Assembly: GCA_007692755.1 (NCBI GenBank) | Contig: REBL01000127.1 | Coordinates: forward strand, 1 to 64,000 | Source: Nodularia sp. (in: cyanobacteria) | GTDB lineage: Bacteria > Cyanobacteriota > Cyanobacteriia > Cyanobacteriales > Nostocaceae | DNA: 64,000 bases | Direction of reading: 5' to 3' | Shown here: one piece after another, positions 8,819 to 17,750 of the stretch | Layout of the letters: every line of letters begins with the position of its first letter | Position numbering within the stretch: position 1 is the stretch's first letter | Notes under the pieces: model-generated | Told to the model about the DNA's origin: nothing | Database searches by the model: none | What the model saw: only the letters and a program-made list of their open reading frames with translations | Made by a program: the position numbers and the translations under genes

Positions 8819-8838
8819 CCTGGGGTTTTAGCCCCAGG
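8819..8838 (+). promoter_or_regulatory. nifD-nifK intergenic stem-loop
   Basis: CCTGGGG, loop TTTTAG, CCCCAGG is a perfect 7-bp stem 29 bp after the nifD stop and 146 bp before nifK. No T-run follows. It probably affects processing or stability of the nifHDK transcript; this is inferred. Confidence 0.6.
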
Positions 8839-8984
8839 GGGGAGTCGGGAATTCAAGGTTCAAAATTCAAAAATTAAAAGTTTATTTTGATTTTTGCATT
8901 CTGAGTTTTGAGTCAAATTCCCACTCCCACCAAAAAATTCCTCGACGAGTAACGAACGACTTCAGTAAGTTTGGAGATGTAGAA

Positions 8985-10520
8985 ATGCCTCAGAATCCAG
9001 AAAATATTCAAGACCACGTTGAGTTATTCCACCAACCGGAATACAAACAACTGTTCCAAAACAAAAAGGAATTTGAAAACGGTCACACCGCCGACGAAGT
9101 TACACGCGTTGCAGAATGGACCAAGGGTTGGGAATATCGTGAAAAGAACTTCGCTCGTGAAGCTTTAACTGTTAACCCTGCGAAAGGCTGTCAACCTTTA
9201 GGTGCAATCTTTGCTGCTGTTGGTTTTGAAGGCACAATGCCTTTCGTCCAAGGTTCTCAAGGTTGCGTTGCTTACTTCCGTACCCACTTAACCCGTCACT
9301 ACAAAGAACCATTCTCTGGTGTGTCTTCTTCAATGACTGAAGATGCAGCCGTGTTTGGTGGTTTGCAAAACATGATTGACGGTTTGGCGAACTCTTACCA
9401 ACTGTACAAGCCTAAAATGATTGCTGTCTGCACAACTTGTATGGCAGAAGTAATTGGTGATGACTTACAGTCATTCATCAACAACGCTAAGGATGCTGGT
9501 TCAGTTCCTAAAGATTTCCCAGTTCCTTACGCTCACACTCCTAGCTTTGTTGGTTCCCACATCACTGGTTACGACAACATGATGAAGGGGATTCTTTCTA
9601 ACCTAACCTTGGGTAAGAAGAAAGCTACCAGCAACGGTAAAATCAACTTCATTCCAGGTTTTGATACCTATGTAGGCAACAACCGGGAAATCAAACGCAT
9701 TTCTTCCTTGTTCGGCTTTGACTACACCATTCTCGCTGACAACAGCGACTACTTAGATTCACCCAACACTGGTGAATTTGATATGTATCCAGGTGGTACA
9801 AAGTTAGAAGATGCCGCAGATTCAATTAACGGTAAAGCTACAATTGCTCTGCAAGCATATTCTACCACCAAAACCCGCGAGTACATTGAAAAAGAGTGGA
9901 AGCAACCCACTTCAGTTTCTCGCCCTTGGGGTATCAAGGGTACTGATGAGTTCTTGATGAAACTCAGCGAACTAAGTGGTACAGCCATTCCCGAAGAACT
10001 AGAAATTGAACGGGGTCGTGCAGTTGATGCCATGACTGACTCTCATTCATGGGTTCACGGTAAGCGCTTTGCTATCTTTGGTGAGCCAGATTTAGTAATC
10101 AGCGTAGTTGGCTTTATGTTGGAAATGGGTGCTGAACCTGTCCACATTCTAGTTAACAACTCCAACGAAGTATTTGAGAAAGAACTTCAAGCTTTACTAG
10201 ATTCTAGTCCTTTTGGTCAAGGCGCAACTATCTGGGGCGGTAAAGACCTATGGCATATGCGTTCCTTGTTGTTCACCGAACCCGTAGACTTGCTCATCGG
10301 TAACTCCTACGGTAAGTACCTATGGCGCGACTGTAAGGTTCCCTTCGTCAGAATTGGTTATCCTATCATGGATCGCCACCACTTACACCGCTACAGCACC
10401 ATCGGCTACCAAGGTGTAATCAACTTGCTCAACTGGATTGTTAATACAATCTTTGAGGAAATCGACCGCAACACCAATATTCCTTCTAAGACCGATATTT
10501 CTTACGACTTGATTCGTTAA
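8985..10520 (+). CDS. nifK: Nitrogenase MoFe protein beta chain
   Basis: The 511-residue beta subunit pairs with NifD in the alpha2beta2 MoFe protein and shares the P-cluster. The P-cluster cysteine regions are visible as [20 protein letters not shown] and [12 protein letters not shown]. The family's conserved [17 protein letters not shown] segment lies near residue 350. Length is normal and the frame is uninterrupted, unlike nifH and nifD. The start ATG 8985 has GGAGA about 10 bp upstream. It is the third gene of the split nifHDK operon. Confidence 0.97.
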   Translation: MPQNPENIQDHVELFHQPEYKQLFQNKKEFENGHTADEVTRVAEWTKGWEYREKNFAREALTVNPAKGCQPLGAIFAAVGFEGTMPFVQGSQGCVAYFRTHLTRHYKEPFSGVSSSMTEDAAVFGGLQNMIDGLANSYQLYKPKMIAVCTTCMAEVIGDDLQSFINNAKDAGSVPKDFPVPYAHTPSFVGSHITGYDNMMKGILSNLTLGKKKATSNGKINFIPGFDTYVGNNREIKRISSLFGFDYTILADNSDYLDSPNTGEFDMYPGGTKLEDAADSINGKATIALQAYSTTKTREYIEKEWKQPTSVSRPWGIKGTDEFLMKLSELSGTAIPEELEIERGRAVDAMTDSHSWVHGKRFAIFGEPDLVISVVGFMLEMGAEPVHILVNNSNEVFEKELQALLDSSPFGQGATIWGGKDLWHMRSLLFTEPVDLLIGNSYGKYLWRDCKVPFVRIGYPIMDRHHLHRYSTIGYQGVINLLNWIVNTIFEEIDRNTNIPSKTDISYDLIR

Positions 10521-10570
10521 GAATTGGTTACGCAGCGTGCTAATTAAGGGTAAGTAAGGGGAATTGGGAG

Positions 10571-10590
10571 AGACGCGATGAATCGCGTCT
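10571..10590. repeat. Dispersed near-palindrome AGACGCGATGAATCGCGTCT
   Basis: A 9-bp stem with a GA loop. Exact copies lie at 12715-12734, 35682-35701 and 58500-58519; a degenerate copy is at 10608-10627. All are intergenic. It is usually followed by CTACAA or GTACAA. Confidence 0.85.
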
Positions 10591-10735
10591 GTACAAGAAA
10601 TTGGGAGAGACGCGACGAATCGCGTACAAGAAATTGGGAAAGACAGAGTTTTTCCAATACCCGATACCCAATACTGAATCTCCCATCCCCAACTTACCTT
10701 TCTTTTTTTTCTCGCATTTACCTGAGATATCTATT

Positions 10736-11065
10736 ATGGAAAGTATCAATCACACTCACTCTCATCCTAATTACCATCCACCTAACAATAAAAAATCAGG
10801 CTGGTTTTCTAATCTTCTCAATCCTGTGCGTAATTGGCTGGATGGAATGCCGGTTAAAAATTCCCGGATTGCTCATGTAATTTGTCAAGTAATTCCTTGC
10901 TGTTGTCCCTTTGAGCGGAGTATTAGTTTATTTGGGCGAACTTTTCATATTCCACCTCTGTGTAAACTCAATCCCTTATATGACGAGTTTGTGGGAATGC
11001 GTTTTCGGGCTTTATCTTATCTTGCTGATGAGTGTGGAGAAGATATCACGAAATATATTTGTTAG
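10736..11065 (+). CDS. Mo-dependent nitrogenase C-terminal-domain protein
   Basis: I start this at ATG 10736, giving 109 residues, because homology-like sequence begins after an N-terminal His/Asn-rich stretch (NHTHSHPNYHPPNNKK). The core NPVRNWLDGMPVKNSRIAHV, then CQVIPCCCPFERSI and the end LADECGEDITKYIC, is that of the small cyanobacterial family named for the Mo-nitrogenase C-terminus (PF06967), commonly found between nifK and nifE. Its exact role is not established. The cysteine cluster suggests metal or Fe-S binding. Confidence 0.8.
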   Translation: MESINHTHSHPNYHPPNNKKSGWFSNLLNPVRNWLDGMPVKNSRIAHVICQVIPCCCPFERSISLFGRTFHIPPLCKLNPLYDEFVGMRFRALSYLADECGEDITKYIC

Positions 11066-11269
11066 AAATTTGTCTCCATTTATGACTCATTAAGCATCTT
11101 GCAAAAGTCAATTTTATGAGAACTATACCACAAATTTACACTGATTAATTATCTAGTGTAAATGTGGACTAAAGAAGATTTTTGCAGGCGGTCTATTACT
11201 TAGTGAATAGGCTAATAACTGTTATTAACACTGTCGATCCAGCAAGAGAAGAGAGAAAAGAGAAGAGAG

Positions 11270-12649
11270 ATGAAAAGTACCCAAGGTAAAATTAACGAGC
11301 TGCTGAGTGAATCAGGATGTGAACACAATCAGCACAAGCAGGGAGAGAAGAAAAACAAATCTTGCACGCAACAAGCGCAACCAGGTGCTGCTCAAGGTGG
11401 TTGTGCTTTTGATGGTGCAATGATTGCTCTTGTGCCAATTACTGATGCAGCTCATTTAGTCCACGGGCCGATCGCCTGTGCTGGTAATTCTTGGGGTAGT
11501 CGTGGTAGTCTCTCCTCTGGGCCTTTACTGTACAAAACGGGCTTTACTACCGATTTGACTGAGAATGATGTGATTTTCGGGGGTGAAAAAAAGCTCTATC
11601 AGGCAATTCTGCAACTTCACGATCGCTACAAGCCAGCAGCAATTTTCGTCTATGCTACCTGTGTCACGGCTCTGATTGGCGATGATATGGATGCTGTGTG
11701 CAAGGCTGCAACTGAGAAAACTGGTATTCCTGTGATTCCTGTGATTGCTCCGGGTTTTATTGGCAGTAAAAACTTGGGGAACCGCTTTGGTGGTGAAGCT
11801 TTGCTGGAATATGTAGTTGGTACAGCAGAACCGGAAACAACTACGCCTTATGATATTAACTTGATAGGTGAATACAACATCGCCGGAGAAATGTGGGGAG
11901 TTACTCCACTGTTAGAAAAATTAGGCATTCGGGTTTTATCTAAAATTACAGGTGATGCTCGTTTCAATGATATTCGTTATGCCCATCGTGCCAAGCTGAA
12001 TGTGATGATCTGCTCACGCGCGTTGCTCAATATGGCGAGAAAAATGGAGGAACGCTACAACATTCCTTACATTGAAGAGTCTTTCTATGGCATCGATGAT
12101 ATGAATCGTTGTCTGCGAAATATTGCTGCTAAATTGGGTGATGCGGATTTGCAGGAACGCACAGAAAAGCTAATTGCTGAAGAAACTGCGGCTCTTGATT
12201 TGGCTTTGGCTCCCTATCGCGCTCGACTTAAAGGTAAGCGGGTTGTCTTGTATACCGGCGGTGTGAAGAGTTGGTCGATTATATCGGCAGCTAAGGATTT
12301 GGGCATTGAAGTTGTTGCTACCAGTACGAGAAAAAGCACTGAGGAAGATAAAGCCCGGATTAAGAAGTTGATTGGTAACGATGGCATCATGATGGAGAAG
12401 GGCAACGCTCAGGAATTGTTAAGGCTGGTGAAGGAAACTGGCGCTGATATGTTAATTGCTGGTGGTCGTAACCAATACACTGCTCTGAAAGCCCGGATTC
12501 CTTTTCTGGATATTAACCAAGAACGTCACCATCCTTATGCAGGTTATTCGGGGATGGTTGAGATGGCACGGGAATTGTATGAGGCTCTTTATAGCCCTAT
12601 TTGGGAACAAATACGCAAGCCCGCTCCTTGGGAAGAAATGGAGGGATAA
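11270..12649 (+). CDS. nifE: FeMo-cofactor scaffold subunit NifE
   Basis: The 459-residue protein forms the NifEN scaffold with NifN, on which the NifB cofactor matures by Mo and homocitrate insertion. It resembles Nif[22 protein letters not shown] and [11 protein letters not shown] carry the cluster cysteines, and the C-terminal half has GGVKSW and [13 protein letters not shown]. The start ATG follows GAGAAGAGAG. It is intact. NifN starts 126 bp downstream, after dispersed palindromic repeats. Confidence 0.96.
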   Translation: MKSTQGKINELLSESGCEHNQHKQGEKKNKSCTQQAQPGAAQGGCAFDGAMIALVPITDAAHLVHGPIACAGNSWGSRGSLSSGPLLYKTGFTTDLTENDVIFGGEKKLYQAILQLHDRYKPAAIFVYATCVTALIGDDMDAVCKAATEKTGIPVIPVIAPGFIGSKNLGNRFGGEALLEYVVGTAEPETTTPYDINLIGEYNIAGEMWGVTPLLEKLGIRVLSKITGDARFNDIRYAHRAKLNVMICSRALLNMARKMEERYNIPYIEESFYGIDDMNRCLRNIAAKLGDADLQERTEKLIAEETAALDLALAPYRARLKGKRVVLYTGGVKSWSIISAAKDLGIEVVATSTRKSTEEDKARIKKLIGNDGIMMEKGNAQELLRLVKETGADMLIAGGRNQYTALKARIPFLDINQERHHPYAGYSGMVEMARELYEALYSPIWEQIRKPAPWEEMEG

Positions 12650-12714
12650 TTTGGCTGATTTTCTCCCGCAGAATCCGCGATGAATCAATGAAGACGCGAT
12701 GAATCCGGAGAAGA

Positions 12715-12734
12715 AGACGCGATGAATCGCGTCT
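12715..12734. repeat. Dispersed near-palindrome in nifE-nifN spacer
   Basis: An exact copy of AGACGCGATGAATCGCGTCT. A broken copy (AGACGCGATGAATCCGGAG) lies directly upstream at about 12692-12710, which indicates local duplication and decay. Confidence 0.85.
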
Positions 12735-12775
12735 CTACAATATCCTTCCAATGAATGCAATTTGGTATTAATATA

Positions 12776-14104
12776 ATGGCGATTGTTAATCTTCCCAATA
12801 AACCACTGACTGTTAATCCTCTGAAGCAAAGCCAAGCTTTGGGTGCATCTTTAGCCTTTTTGGGGTTGAAGGGGATGATTCCTCTGTTCCACGGTTCCCA
12901 AGGTTGTACTGCTTTTGCTAAAGTTGTGCTTGTACGGCATTTTCGGGAAGCTATTCCCCTAGCCACTACAGCCATGACTGAAGTTTCTACTATTTTGGGT
13001 GGCGAAGAGAATGTGGAACAGGCTATTCTCACTCTGGTGGAAAAGGTGCAGCCGGAAATTATTGGTCTATGCAGTACGGGGCTAACGGAAACTAGAGGAG
13101 ATGATCTGGAACGTTTTCTCAAGGATATCCGCGATCGCCATCCGGAATTAGATCATTTACCGATTGTATTTGCTCCTACTCCAGATTTCAAGGGAGCGCT
13201 GCAAGATGGTTTTGCCGCAGCTGTGGAAAGTATTGTCAGGGAAATCCCTAAAGCTGGTGGAATTAGAACCGAACAGGTGACGATTTTGGCGGGTTCGTCT
13301 CTGACTCCAGGGGATGTGCAGGAAATCAAGGAAATGGTGACTGCTTTTGGATTAGTACCAATTATTGTCCCTGATCTTGGTGCTTCCCTCGATGGTCATT
13401 TAGAAGATGGCTATAGCGCGGTTACAGCTTGTGGCACGACTATAAAACAGCTACGAGATATAGGTAGTTCCGCCTTTACCATCGCTTTAGGCGAAAGTAT
13501 GCGAGAAGCCGCCAAAATCCTGGAGGAGCGCTTTAACATCCCCTACGAGGTGTTTGGTGAACTGACTGGATTGGAAGCTGTGGATGAGTTTCTGCAAGCA
13601 TTGGCGATTCTGAGTAGTAATAGCGTCCCCGAAAAATACCGCCGTCAACGTCGCCAGTTGCAAGATGCGATGTTAGATACTCATTTTTACTTTGGTGCAA
13701 AGCGAGTTTCTTTGGCATTGGAACCGGATTTGTTATGGTCAACGGTGAACTTTTTGCAATCGATGGGGAGTCAAATTCATGCAGTGGTGACTACGACGCG
13801 ATCGCCTCTGTTGGAAAAACTCCCTGTCAAAAGCGTCACCATTGGCGACTTAGAAGACTTTGAACAACTAGCAGCCGGGTCTGATTTACTCATTGGCAAT
13901 TCTAACGTAAATGCGATCGCCAAACGTCTCTCGATACCTATGTATCGTTTAGGTATTCCCATTTACGACCGTTTAGGAAATGGATACTTCACGAAAGTTG
14001 GCTATCGAGGCACAATGGAGCTTTTATTTGGCATCGGGAACCTATTTTTAGAAGCCGAAGAAGAGAGAGTTAAAAACTTATGGGAATTGGTATCTGAGAA
14101 ATAA
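12776..14104 (+). CDS. nifN: FeMo-cofactor scaffold subunit NifN
   Basis: I choose ATG 12776 (MAIVNLPNKPLTVNPLKQSQ) because the family begins this way; an upstream ATG at 12755 adds seven unlike residues. The product has 442 residues. It resembles NifK: GSQGCTAFAKVVLVRHF and LCSTGLTETRGDD are conserved. It partners NifE in cofactor assembly. The protein is intact and ends with an EEERVKNLWELVSEK helix. Confidence 0.95.
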   Translation: MAIVNLPNKPLTVNPLKQSQALGASLAFLGLKGMIPLFHGSQGCTAFAKVVLVRHFREAIPLATTAMTEVSTILGGEENVEQAILTLVEKVQPEIIGLCSTGLTETRGDDLERFLKDIRDRHPELDHLPIVFAPTPDFKGALQDGFAAAVESIVREIPKAGGIRTEQVTILAGSSLTPGDVQEIKEMVTAFGLVPIIVPDLGASLDGHLEDGYSAVTACGTTIKQLRDIGSSAFTIALGESMREAAKILEERFNIPYEVFGELTGLEAVDEFLQALAILSSNSVPEKYRRQRRQLQDAMLDTHFYFGAKRVSLALEPDLLWSTVNFLQSMGSQIHAVVTTTRSPLLEKLPVKSVTIGDLEDFEQLAAGSDLLIGNSNVNAIAKRLSIPMYRLGIPIYDRLGNGYFTKVGYRGTMELLFGIGNLFLEAEEERVKNLWELVSEK

Positions 14105-14170
14105 CACCATTTCCTCGTAAAAAACCGCGCCAAACTTCTTCCCTTCTTTCTTTCTTTCCTTCCTTCCTTC

Positions 14171-14198
14171 GTGTACTTTGCGCCCTTTGCGGTTCGTT
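14171..14198 (+). repeat. Dispersed leader repeat (GTGTACTTTGCG..CTTTGCGGTTCGTT)
   Basis: A pyrimidine-rich tract (CTTTCTTTCCTTCC) is followed by GTGTACTTTGCGCCCTTTGC and GGTTCGTT, 88 bp before nifX. Related copies occur before the NifU/Rieske gene, hypC, hypD and hypE, and downstream of the coxC-like gene. Confidence 0.7.
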
Positions 14199-14285
14199 CC
14201 TCATAGACTTCGGCACATATTCATACAGAAATGGAATCAGAAGAAATTTCTGCTCAATAACCGATCCTTAACTCAGGAAAACACA

Positions 14286-14675
14286 ATGAAAATAGCCTTT
14301 ACCACAAGTGACCGGATTCACATTAATGCTCACTTCGGATGGGCGAGAGAAATTGATGTTTACGAAATCTCCGACGAGGGATATGAATTTCTCGAAACTC
14401 TGAAATTTGAAGGTGACCTCAAAGAAGATGGTAACGAAGACAAAATCAATCCCAAACTTGATGCTTTGGTTGATTGTACCATCGTTTATGTCACAGCAAT
14501 TGGTGGTAGTGCCGCAGCTCGCTTAATTAAGAAAGGCGTTACCCCAGTCAAAGCTAAATCAGAGGAAGAAGAAATTAGTGAAGTCCTCGATAAACTTGTG
14601 AAAACCCTCAAAGGTAATCCTCCACCTTGGTTGCGTAAAGCTTTAAGACAAACTACTCCAAACTTTGTAGACTAA
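14286..14675 (+). CDS. nifX: NifX, iron-molybdenum cofactor carrier
   Basis: I start at ATG 14286 (MKIAFTTSDRIHINAHFGWA), giving 129 residues, the family size. A longer frame from 14178 would include the dispersed leader repeat and is not supported. NifX binds NifB-co and VK clusters and shuttles them between NifB and NifEN. The core VDCTIVYVTAIGGSAAARLI is the conserved NifX/dinitrogenase-cofactor-binding region. It is followed 20 bp later by the DUF269 gene. Confidence 0.94.
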   Translation: MKIAFTTSDRIHINAHFGWAREIDVYEISDEGYEFLETLKFEGDLKEDGNEDKINPKLDALVDCTIVYVTAIGGSAAARLIKKGVTPVKAKSEEEEISEVLDKLVKTLKGNPPPWLRKALRQTTPNFVD

Positions 14676-14695
14676 TTTCAAGTTGAAGCAACGGT

Positions 14696-15172
14696 ATGAG
14701 TACAAACAATAATGTGAACGGAAACACCGATACAGTAGTCTTGAATTCCCCTTTCCTCAAGACATTAGTCCAACAAATTCGGGGACAAGATACTTACGGA
14801 GTTTATCGAAATTGGTCGGATGAATTAATCCTCAAACCCTTTGTTATTACCAAACAAAAGAAACGCGAAATTTCACTTGAGGGTGAAGTTGACCCCATGA
14901 CTCAAGCGCGGATTATGGCATTTTTCCGGGCTGTAGCTGCTGCTATTGAACAAGAAACAGGTCTAATCTCTCAGGTCGTGATTGACTTGAGCCATGAAGG
15001 ATTTGGCTGGGCGCTGGTTTTTTCTAGTCGTCTTTTGCTAACTGTAAAAACCTTGCGTGATGCTCATCGCTTTGGTTTTGACTCAATGGAAAAATTAGCA
15101 GAAGAAGGTGAGAACTATGTCAAAAAAGGTATTGACTTAGCTAAGAGATTTCCCGAAGTTGGCAACCTTTAA
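14696..15172 (+). CDS. NifX-associated nitrogen fixation protein (DUF269)
   Basis: The 158-residue protein belongs to the DUF269 family that nearly always follows nifX. The recognisable parts are PFLKTLVQQIRGQDTYGVYR near the N-terminus and LSHEGFGWALVFSSRLL in the middle. The family function is not firmly established. It is a normal-length, soluble protein in the nifEN-X gene string. Confidence 0.9.
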   Translation: MSTNNNVNGNTDTVVLNSPFLKTLVQQIRGQDTYGVYRNWSDELILKPFVITKQKKREISLEGEVDPMTQARIMAFFRAVAAAIEQETGLISQVVIDLSHEGFGWALVFSSRLLLTVKTLRDAHRFGFDSMEKLAEEGENYVKKGIDLAKRFPEVGNL

Positions 15173-15287
15173 GACTGCCTAAAAACTTAATTTAACTTTG
15201 TGTCTTAGTGTCTTTGTGTTTGCAACCATTAGGCATTAGACACAAAGGTGTTTGTTTTTTGCTCAACTTAATAATTAGGAGTAATAA

Positions 15288-15506
15288 ATGGCGCAAGTGA
15301 GCGAAACAAGTATTGAAGAAATCAAAACCAAAATTAAGCGGCTCAATAGTAAAGCTGGTCAAATGAAGATGGATCTGCATGATTTAGCAGAAGGTCTGCC
15401 CACAGATTACAAAACTCTGATGGATGTAGCGGCGGCGACTTATAAAATCTATGAACAGCTAGATGAGCTTAAGCAACAGCTAAAAACAATGGAGAATGTT
15501 CAATGA
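15288..15506 (+). CDS. Small nif-cluster helical protein (DUF683 / CCE_0567 type)
   Basis: The 72-residue protein is predicted all-helical and highly charged, with KIKRLNSKAGQMKMDLHDLA then LPTDYKTLMDVAAATYKIYE. This matches the DUF683 family, represented by the Cyanothece protein CCE_0567, a small coiled-coil metalloprotein found in nif clusters. Ribosome site AGGAG lies 8 bp before ATG. The stop overlaps the nifW start by 4 bp (ATGA), so the two are translationally coupled. Confidence 0.85.
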   Translation: MAQVSETSIEEIKTKIKRLNSKAGQMKMDLHDLAEGLPTDYKTLMDVAAATYKIYEQLDELKQQLKTMENVQ

Positions 15507-15820
15507 CCAAGAATATTAATCAATTCAAAAAGCTCGTAGATGCAGAAGAATTTTTTCAATTTTTCGATTTGCCTTACAACAAAGAAAATGTAAATGTGAA
15601 TCGTCTGCATATTTTGAAGAAATTTTCGCAATTCATGGCAGAAGTTGATGATAATGCTCATGGTTTAACTTCAGAAGAAATACTCCAGCAATATTCGTTA
15701 GCTTTGCAAAAAGCTCATGATCTTTTCTTGGAATCAACAGCTTATGAAGAAAAGCTGTTCAAAGTGTTTAATGACAAGCCGAAGAATGTAGTTAAGCTGA
15801 CAGAAATTAGTTCTGATTAG
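15503..15820 (+). CDS. nifW: NifW, nitrogenase-stabilising protein
   Basis: The 105-residue protein has the NifW signature FKKLVDAEEFFQFFDLPY and the later LHILKKFSQFM. NifW binds MoFe protein and is thought to protect it from oxygen. It overlaps the upstream DUF683 gene by 4 bp, and its TAG stop forms part of the ribosome site of hesA (TAGGAGG). Confidence 0.93.
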   Translation: MTKNINQFKKLVDAEEFFQFFDLPYNKENVNVNRLHILKKFSQFMAEVDDNAHGLTSEEILQQYSLALQKAHDLFLESTAYEEKLFKVFNDKPKNVVKLTEISSD

Positions 15821-15830
15821 GAGGTAAAAA

Positions 15831-16631
15831 TTGATCAACCTAACGCCTACCGAATTAGAACGTTATAGTCGCCAAATGATGCTTCCAAACTTTGGCGAAC
15901 TAGCTCAAAAACGTCTGAAGTCAGCGACAGTTATGGTTTCAGGTGTGGGGGGATTAGGCGGTACGGCGGCGCTTTACTTAGCAGTAGCGGGCGTTGGGCG
16001 GCTAATCTTAGTCCGGGGTGGTGATTTGCGCTTGGATGATATGAATCGTCAGATTTTAATGACTGATGATTGGGTAGGTAAACCCAGGGTATTCAAAGCT
16101 AAAGAAACTCTGGAAGCTATCAATCCTGATATCCAGGTTGATGTAGTTCATGATTATGTCACTGCGGAAAATGTAGACTCCTTAGTGCAATCGGCTGATA
16201 TGGCGTTGGATTGCGCCCACAATTTTACGGAACGTAACTTGCTGAATGCAGCTTGTGTACGCTGGCGTAAACCGATGGTGGAGGCTGCTATGGACGGGAT
16301 GGAGGCTTATCTGACTACAATTATTCCCGGTGTGACTCCTTGTTTATCTTGTCTGTTTCCAGAAAAGCCTGATTGGGATAGACGTGCTTTTTCGGTTCTG
16401 GGCGCTGTCTCTGGGACACTAGCTTGTCTAACAGCGTTGGAGGCGATTAAGCTGATCACTGGATTTAGTCAACCTCTGTTATCGCAGTTATTAACAATTG
16501 ACTTAAATCGGATGGAATTTGCCAAGCGTCGTTCTCAACGCGATCGCGCTTGTCCAGTCTGCGGTAACACTGCACCCTGGAGATACGGACAACCCCCATC
16601 AATGGAACCTACAAGTAATTGTAGTCATTAG
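15831..16631 (+). CDS. hesA: HesA, MoeB/ThiF-like E1-type protein
   Basis: The 266-residue protein is an adenylating E1-like enzyme. It has the nucleotide-binding GVGGLGGTAALYLA at about 39-52, the DDMNRQILM segment, and two zinc-type CxxC pairs (TPCLSCLF and CPVCG). The start is a TTG at 15831, supported by a strong GGAGG seven bases upstream; the reading MINLTPTELERYSRQMMLP matches the family start. HesA is linked to heterocyst nitrogen fixation, probably in sulfur or molybdenum trafficking; its substrate is not established. Confidence 0.92.
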   Translation: MINLTPTELERYSRQMMLPNFGELAQKRLKSATVMVSGVGGLGGTAALYLAVAGVGRLILVRGGDLRLDDMNRQILMTDDWVGKPRVFKAKETLEAINPDIQVDVVHDYVTAENVDSLVQSADMALDCAHNFTERNLLNAACVRWRKPMVEAAMDGMEAYLTTIIPGVTPCLSCLFPEKPDWDRRAFSVLGAVSGTLACLTALEAIKLITGFSQPLLSQLLTIDLNRMEFAKRRSQRDRACPVCGNTAPWRYGQPPSMEPTSNCSH

Positions 16632-16683
16632 TCATTAGTCATTAGTCATTTGTTATTTGATAACTGATAACTGATAACTGACA
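16624..16683. repeat. Heptameric STRR repeats
   Basis: GTCATTA is repeated about four times (16624-16650), then TAACTGA about four times (16660-16681). These are short tandemly repeated repetitive sequences typical of heterocystous cyanobacteria, lying in the hesA-hesB spacer. Confidence 0.85.
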
Positions 16684-16716
16684 CCACAACTTTATCGCGA
16701 CACATTAGGAGACGTA

Positions 16717-17088
16717 ATGGCTGTTAGTTTAACAGAAAAAGCAGAGTTTCGTCTGCGGTCATTTATCAGAGGTTCTTCCCCTGACAATAATGACGCTTCA
16801 AAAGGCATCCGGATATCTGTAAAAGATGGTGGTTGCAATGGTTATGAATATGGTATTGATGTCACTAGCAAACCACAACCAGATGATTTAGTAATTCAGC
16901 AAGGTAATGTGTTGATTTACGTTGATGCTAAAAGTGCGCCGTTATTAGACGGGGTTGTGGTCGATTTTGTAGAAGGGGTAATGGAAAGTGGCTTTAAGTT
17001 CACTAACCCTAATGCAAGTGATACCTGCGGTTGCGGAAAATCATTCAAAACAGATGATGGCACACCCACTGGTGTACCTTGCAGCTAG
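16717..17088 (+). CDS. hesB: HesB, A-type Fe-S carrier
   Basis: The 123-residue IscA/ErpA-like protein should deliver Fe-S clusters for nitrogenase assembly. The three conserved cysteines are visible: GGCNGYEYG and the pair in DTCGCGKSF. It starts at ATG after AGGAGACGTA. It sits between hesA and fdxH, as in Anabaena. The tail TDDGTPTGVPCS is longer than in housekeeping A-type proteins. Confidence 0.94.
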   Translation: MAVSLTEKAEFRLRSFIRGSSPDNNDASKGIRISVKDGGCNGYEYGIDVTSKPQPDDLVIQQGNVLIYVDAKSAPLLDGVVVDFVEGVMESGFKFTNPNASDTCGCGKSFKTDDGTPTGVPCS

Positions 17089-17098
17089 TACCGCTATG

Positions 17099-17130
17099 AA
17101 TTCGTAATTCGTAATTCGTAATTCGTAATT
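17099..17130. repeat. Heptameric STRR (GTAATTC) tandem repeat
   Basis: About four copies of the heptamer lie 11 bp after hesB. A second tract of the same family (GTAATTC and GTAGTTC mixed) is at 23731-23777. Confidence 0.85.
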
Positions 17131-17363
17131 GAGCTTTCAAAGTTTCCCGTAGAAATTATGGACACTTGCTAATTTACGGGTTTTGAAAAAATCGCAATTT
17201 GGTAACACCGATACCACTTGCGTTTGCTTACAGTCGGGAGAACCCCATCAATGCAGTGTCCTCTTCCGCGCTGTTGCTGGAAGTTTGGAGTTCACTAAGT
17301 AACAGAAACTCCTAAACTTCGCTAAATCAATTCAATCGTATAATTTTTGAGGAGAATCGGAAA

Positions 17364-17663
17364 ATGGCAAGCTATCAAGTTAGATTAATCAGTAAGAAGC
17401 AAGACCTCGACACTACAATTGAAGTTGATGAAGACACTACCATTGTAGACGCAGCAGAAGAACAGGGTATTGAGTTACCTTTCTCATGTCATGCAGGTTC
17501 TTGCTCTAGTTGTGTGGGAAAAATTGTTGAAGGTGAAGTTGATCAATCTGATCAAATCTTCTTGGATGATGAGCAAATAGATAAAGGTTTCGCTCTACTT
17601 TGTGTTACTTATCCCCGCTCTAATTGCACAATTAAAACTCACCAAGAACCATACCTTGTCTAG
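17364..17663 (+). CDS. fdxH: Heterocyst [2Fe-2S] ferredoxin FdxH
   Basis: The 99-residue plant-type ferredoxin is the electron donor to NifH in heterocysts. The ligands are visible as CHAGSCSSC (46, 51 and 54 region) plus the distal cysteine in ALLCVTYP. The heterocyst-type features are the lysine-rich N-terminal ISKKQDLD and the C-terminal [11 protein letters not shown]. It has AGGAGAATC just before ATG and is followed by a strong terminator, so it closes the nif cluster. The 275-bp leader holds STRR repeats and may carry its own promoter. Confidence 0.96.
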   Translation: MASYQVRLISKKQDLDTTIEVDEDTTIVDAAEEQGIELPFSCHAGSCSSCVGKIVEGEVDQSDQIFLDDEQIDKGFALLCVTYPRSNCTIKTHQEPYLV

Positions 17664-17694
17664 AGTGTTTCTTTGAACTCTCAGAAGGTTTAGA

Positions 17695-17728
17695 CCCCCG
17701 AATTCTTGAAGAAGTCGGGGTTTTTTTT
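17695..17728 (+). terminator. Rho-independent terminator after fdxH
   Basis: CCCCGA (17696-17701) and TCGGGG (17715-17720), with an inner TTCTT/AAGAA, form a stem followed by eight T. It ends the nif cluster transcript. Confidence 0.92.
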
Positions 17729-17750
17729 GTTCGGAATTTATTGAAAATTA

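Noticed and set aside
10578-10735. ORFs across the nifK downstream repeats
   Set aside because: Codons derive from dispersed palindromes; the real gene starts at 10736.
12452-13122. - strand ORFs over nifE/nifN
   Set aside because: They are antisense shadows of conserved nif genes without motifs or ribosome sites.
16624-16683. CRISPR-like repeats
   Set aside because: Units are 7 bp head-to-tail without spacers, so STRR and not CRISPR. No array or cas gene is seen anywhere in the window.
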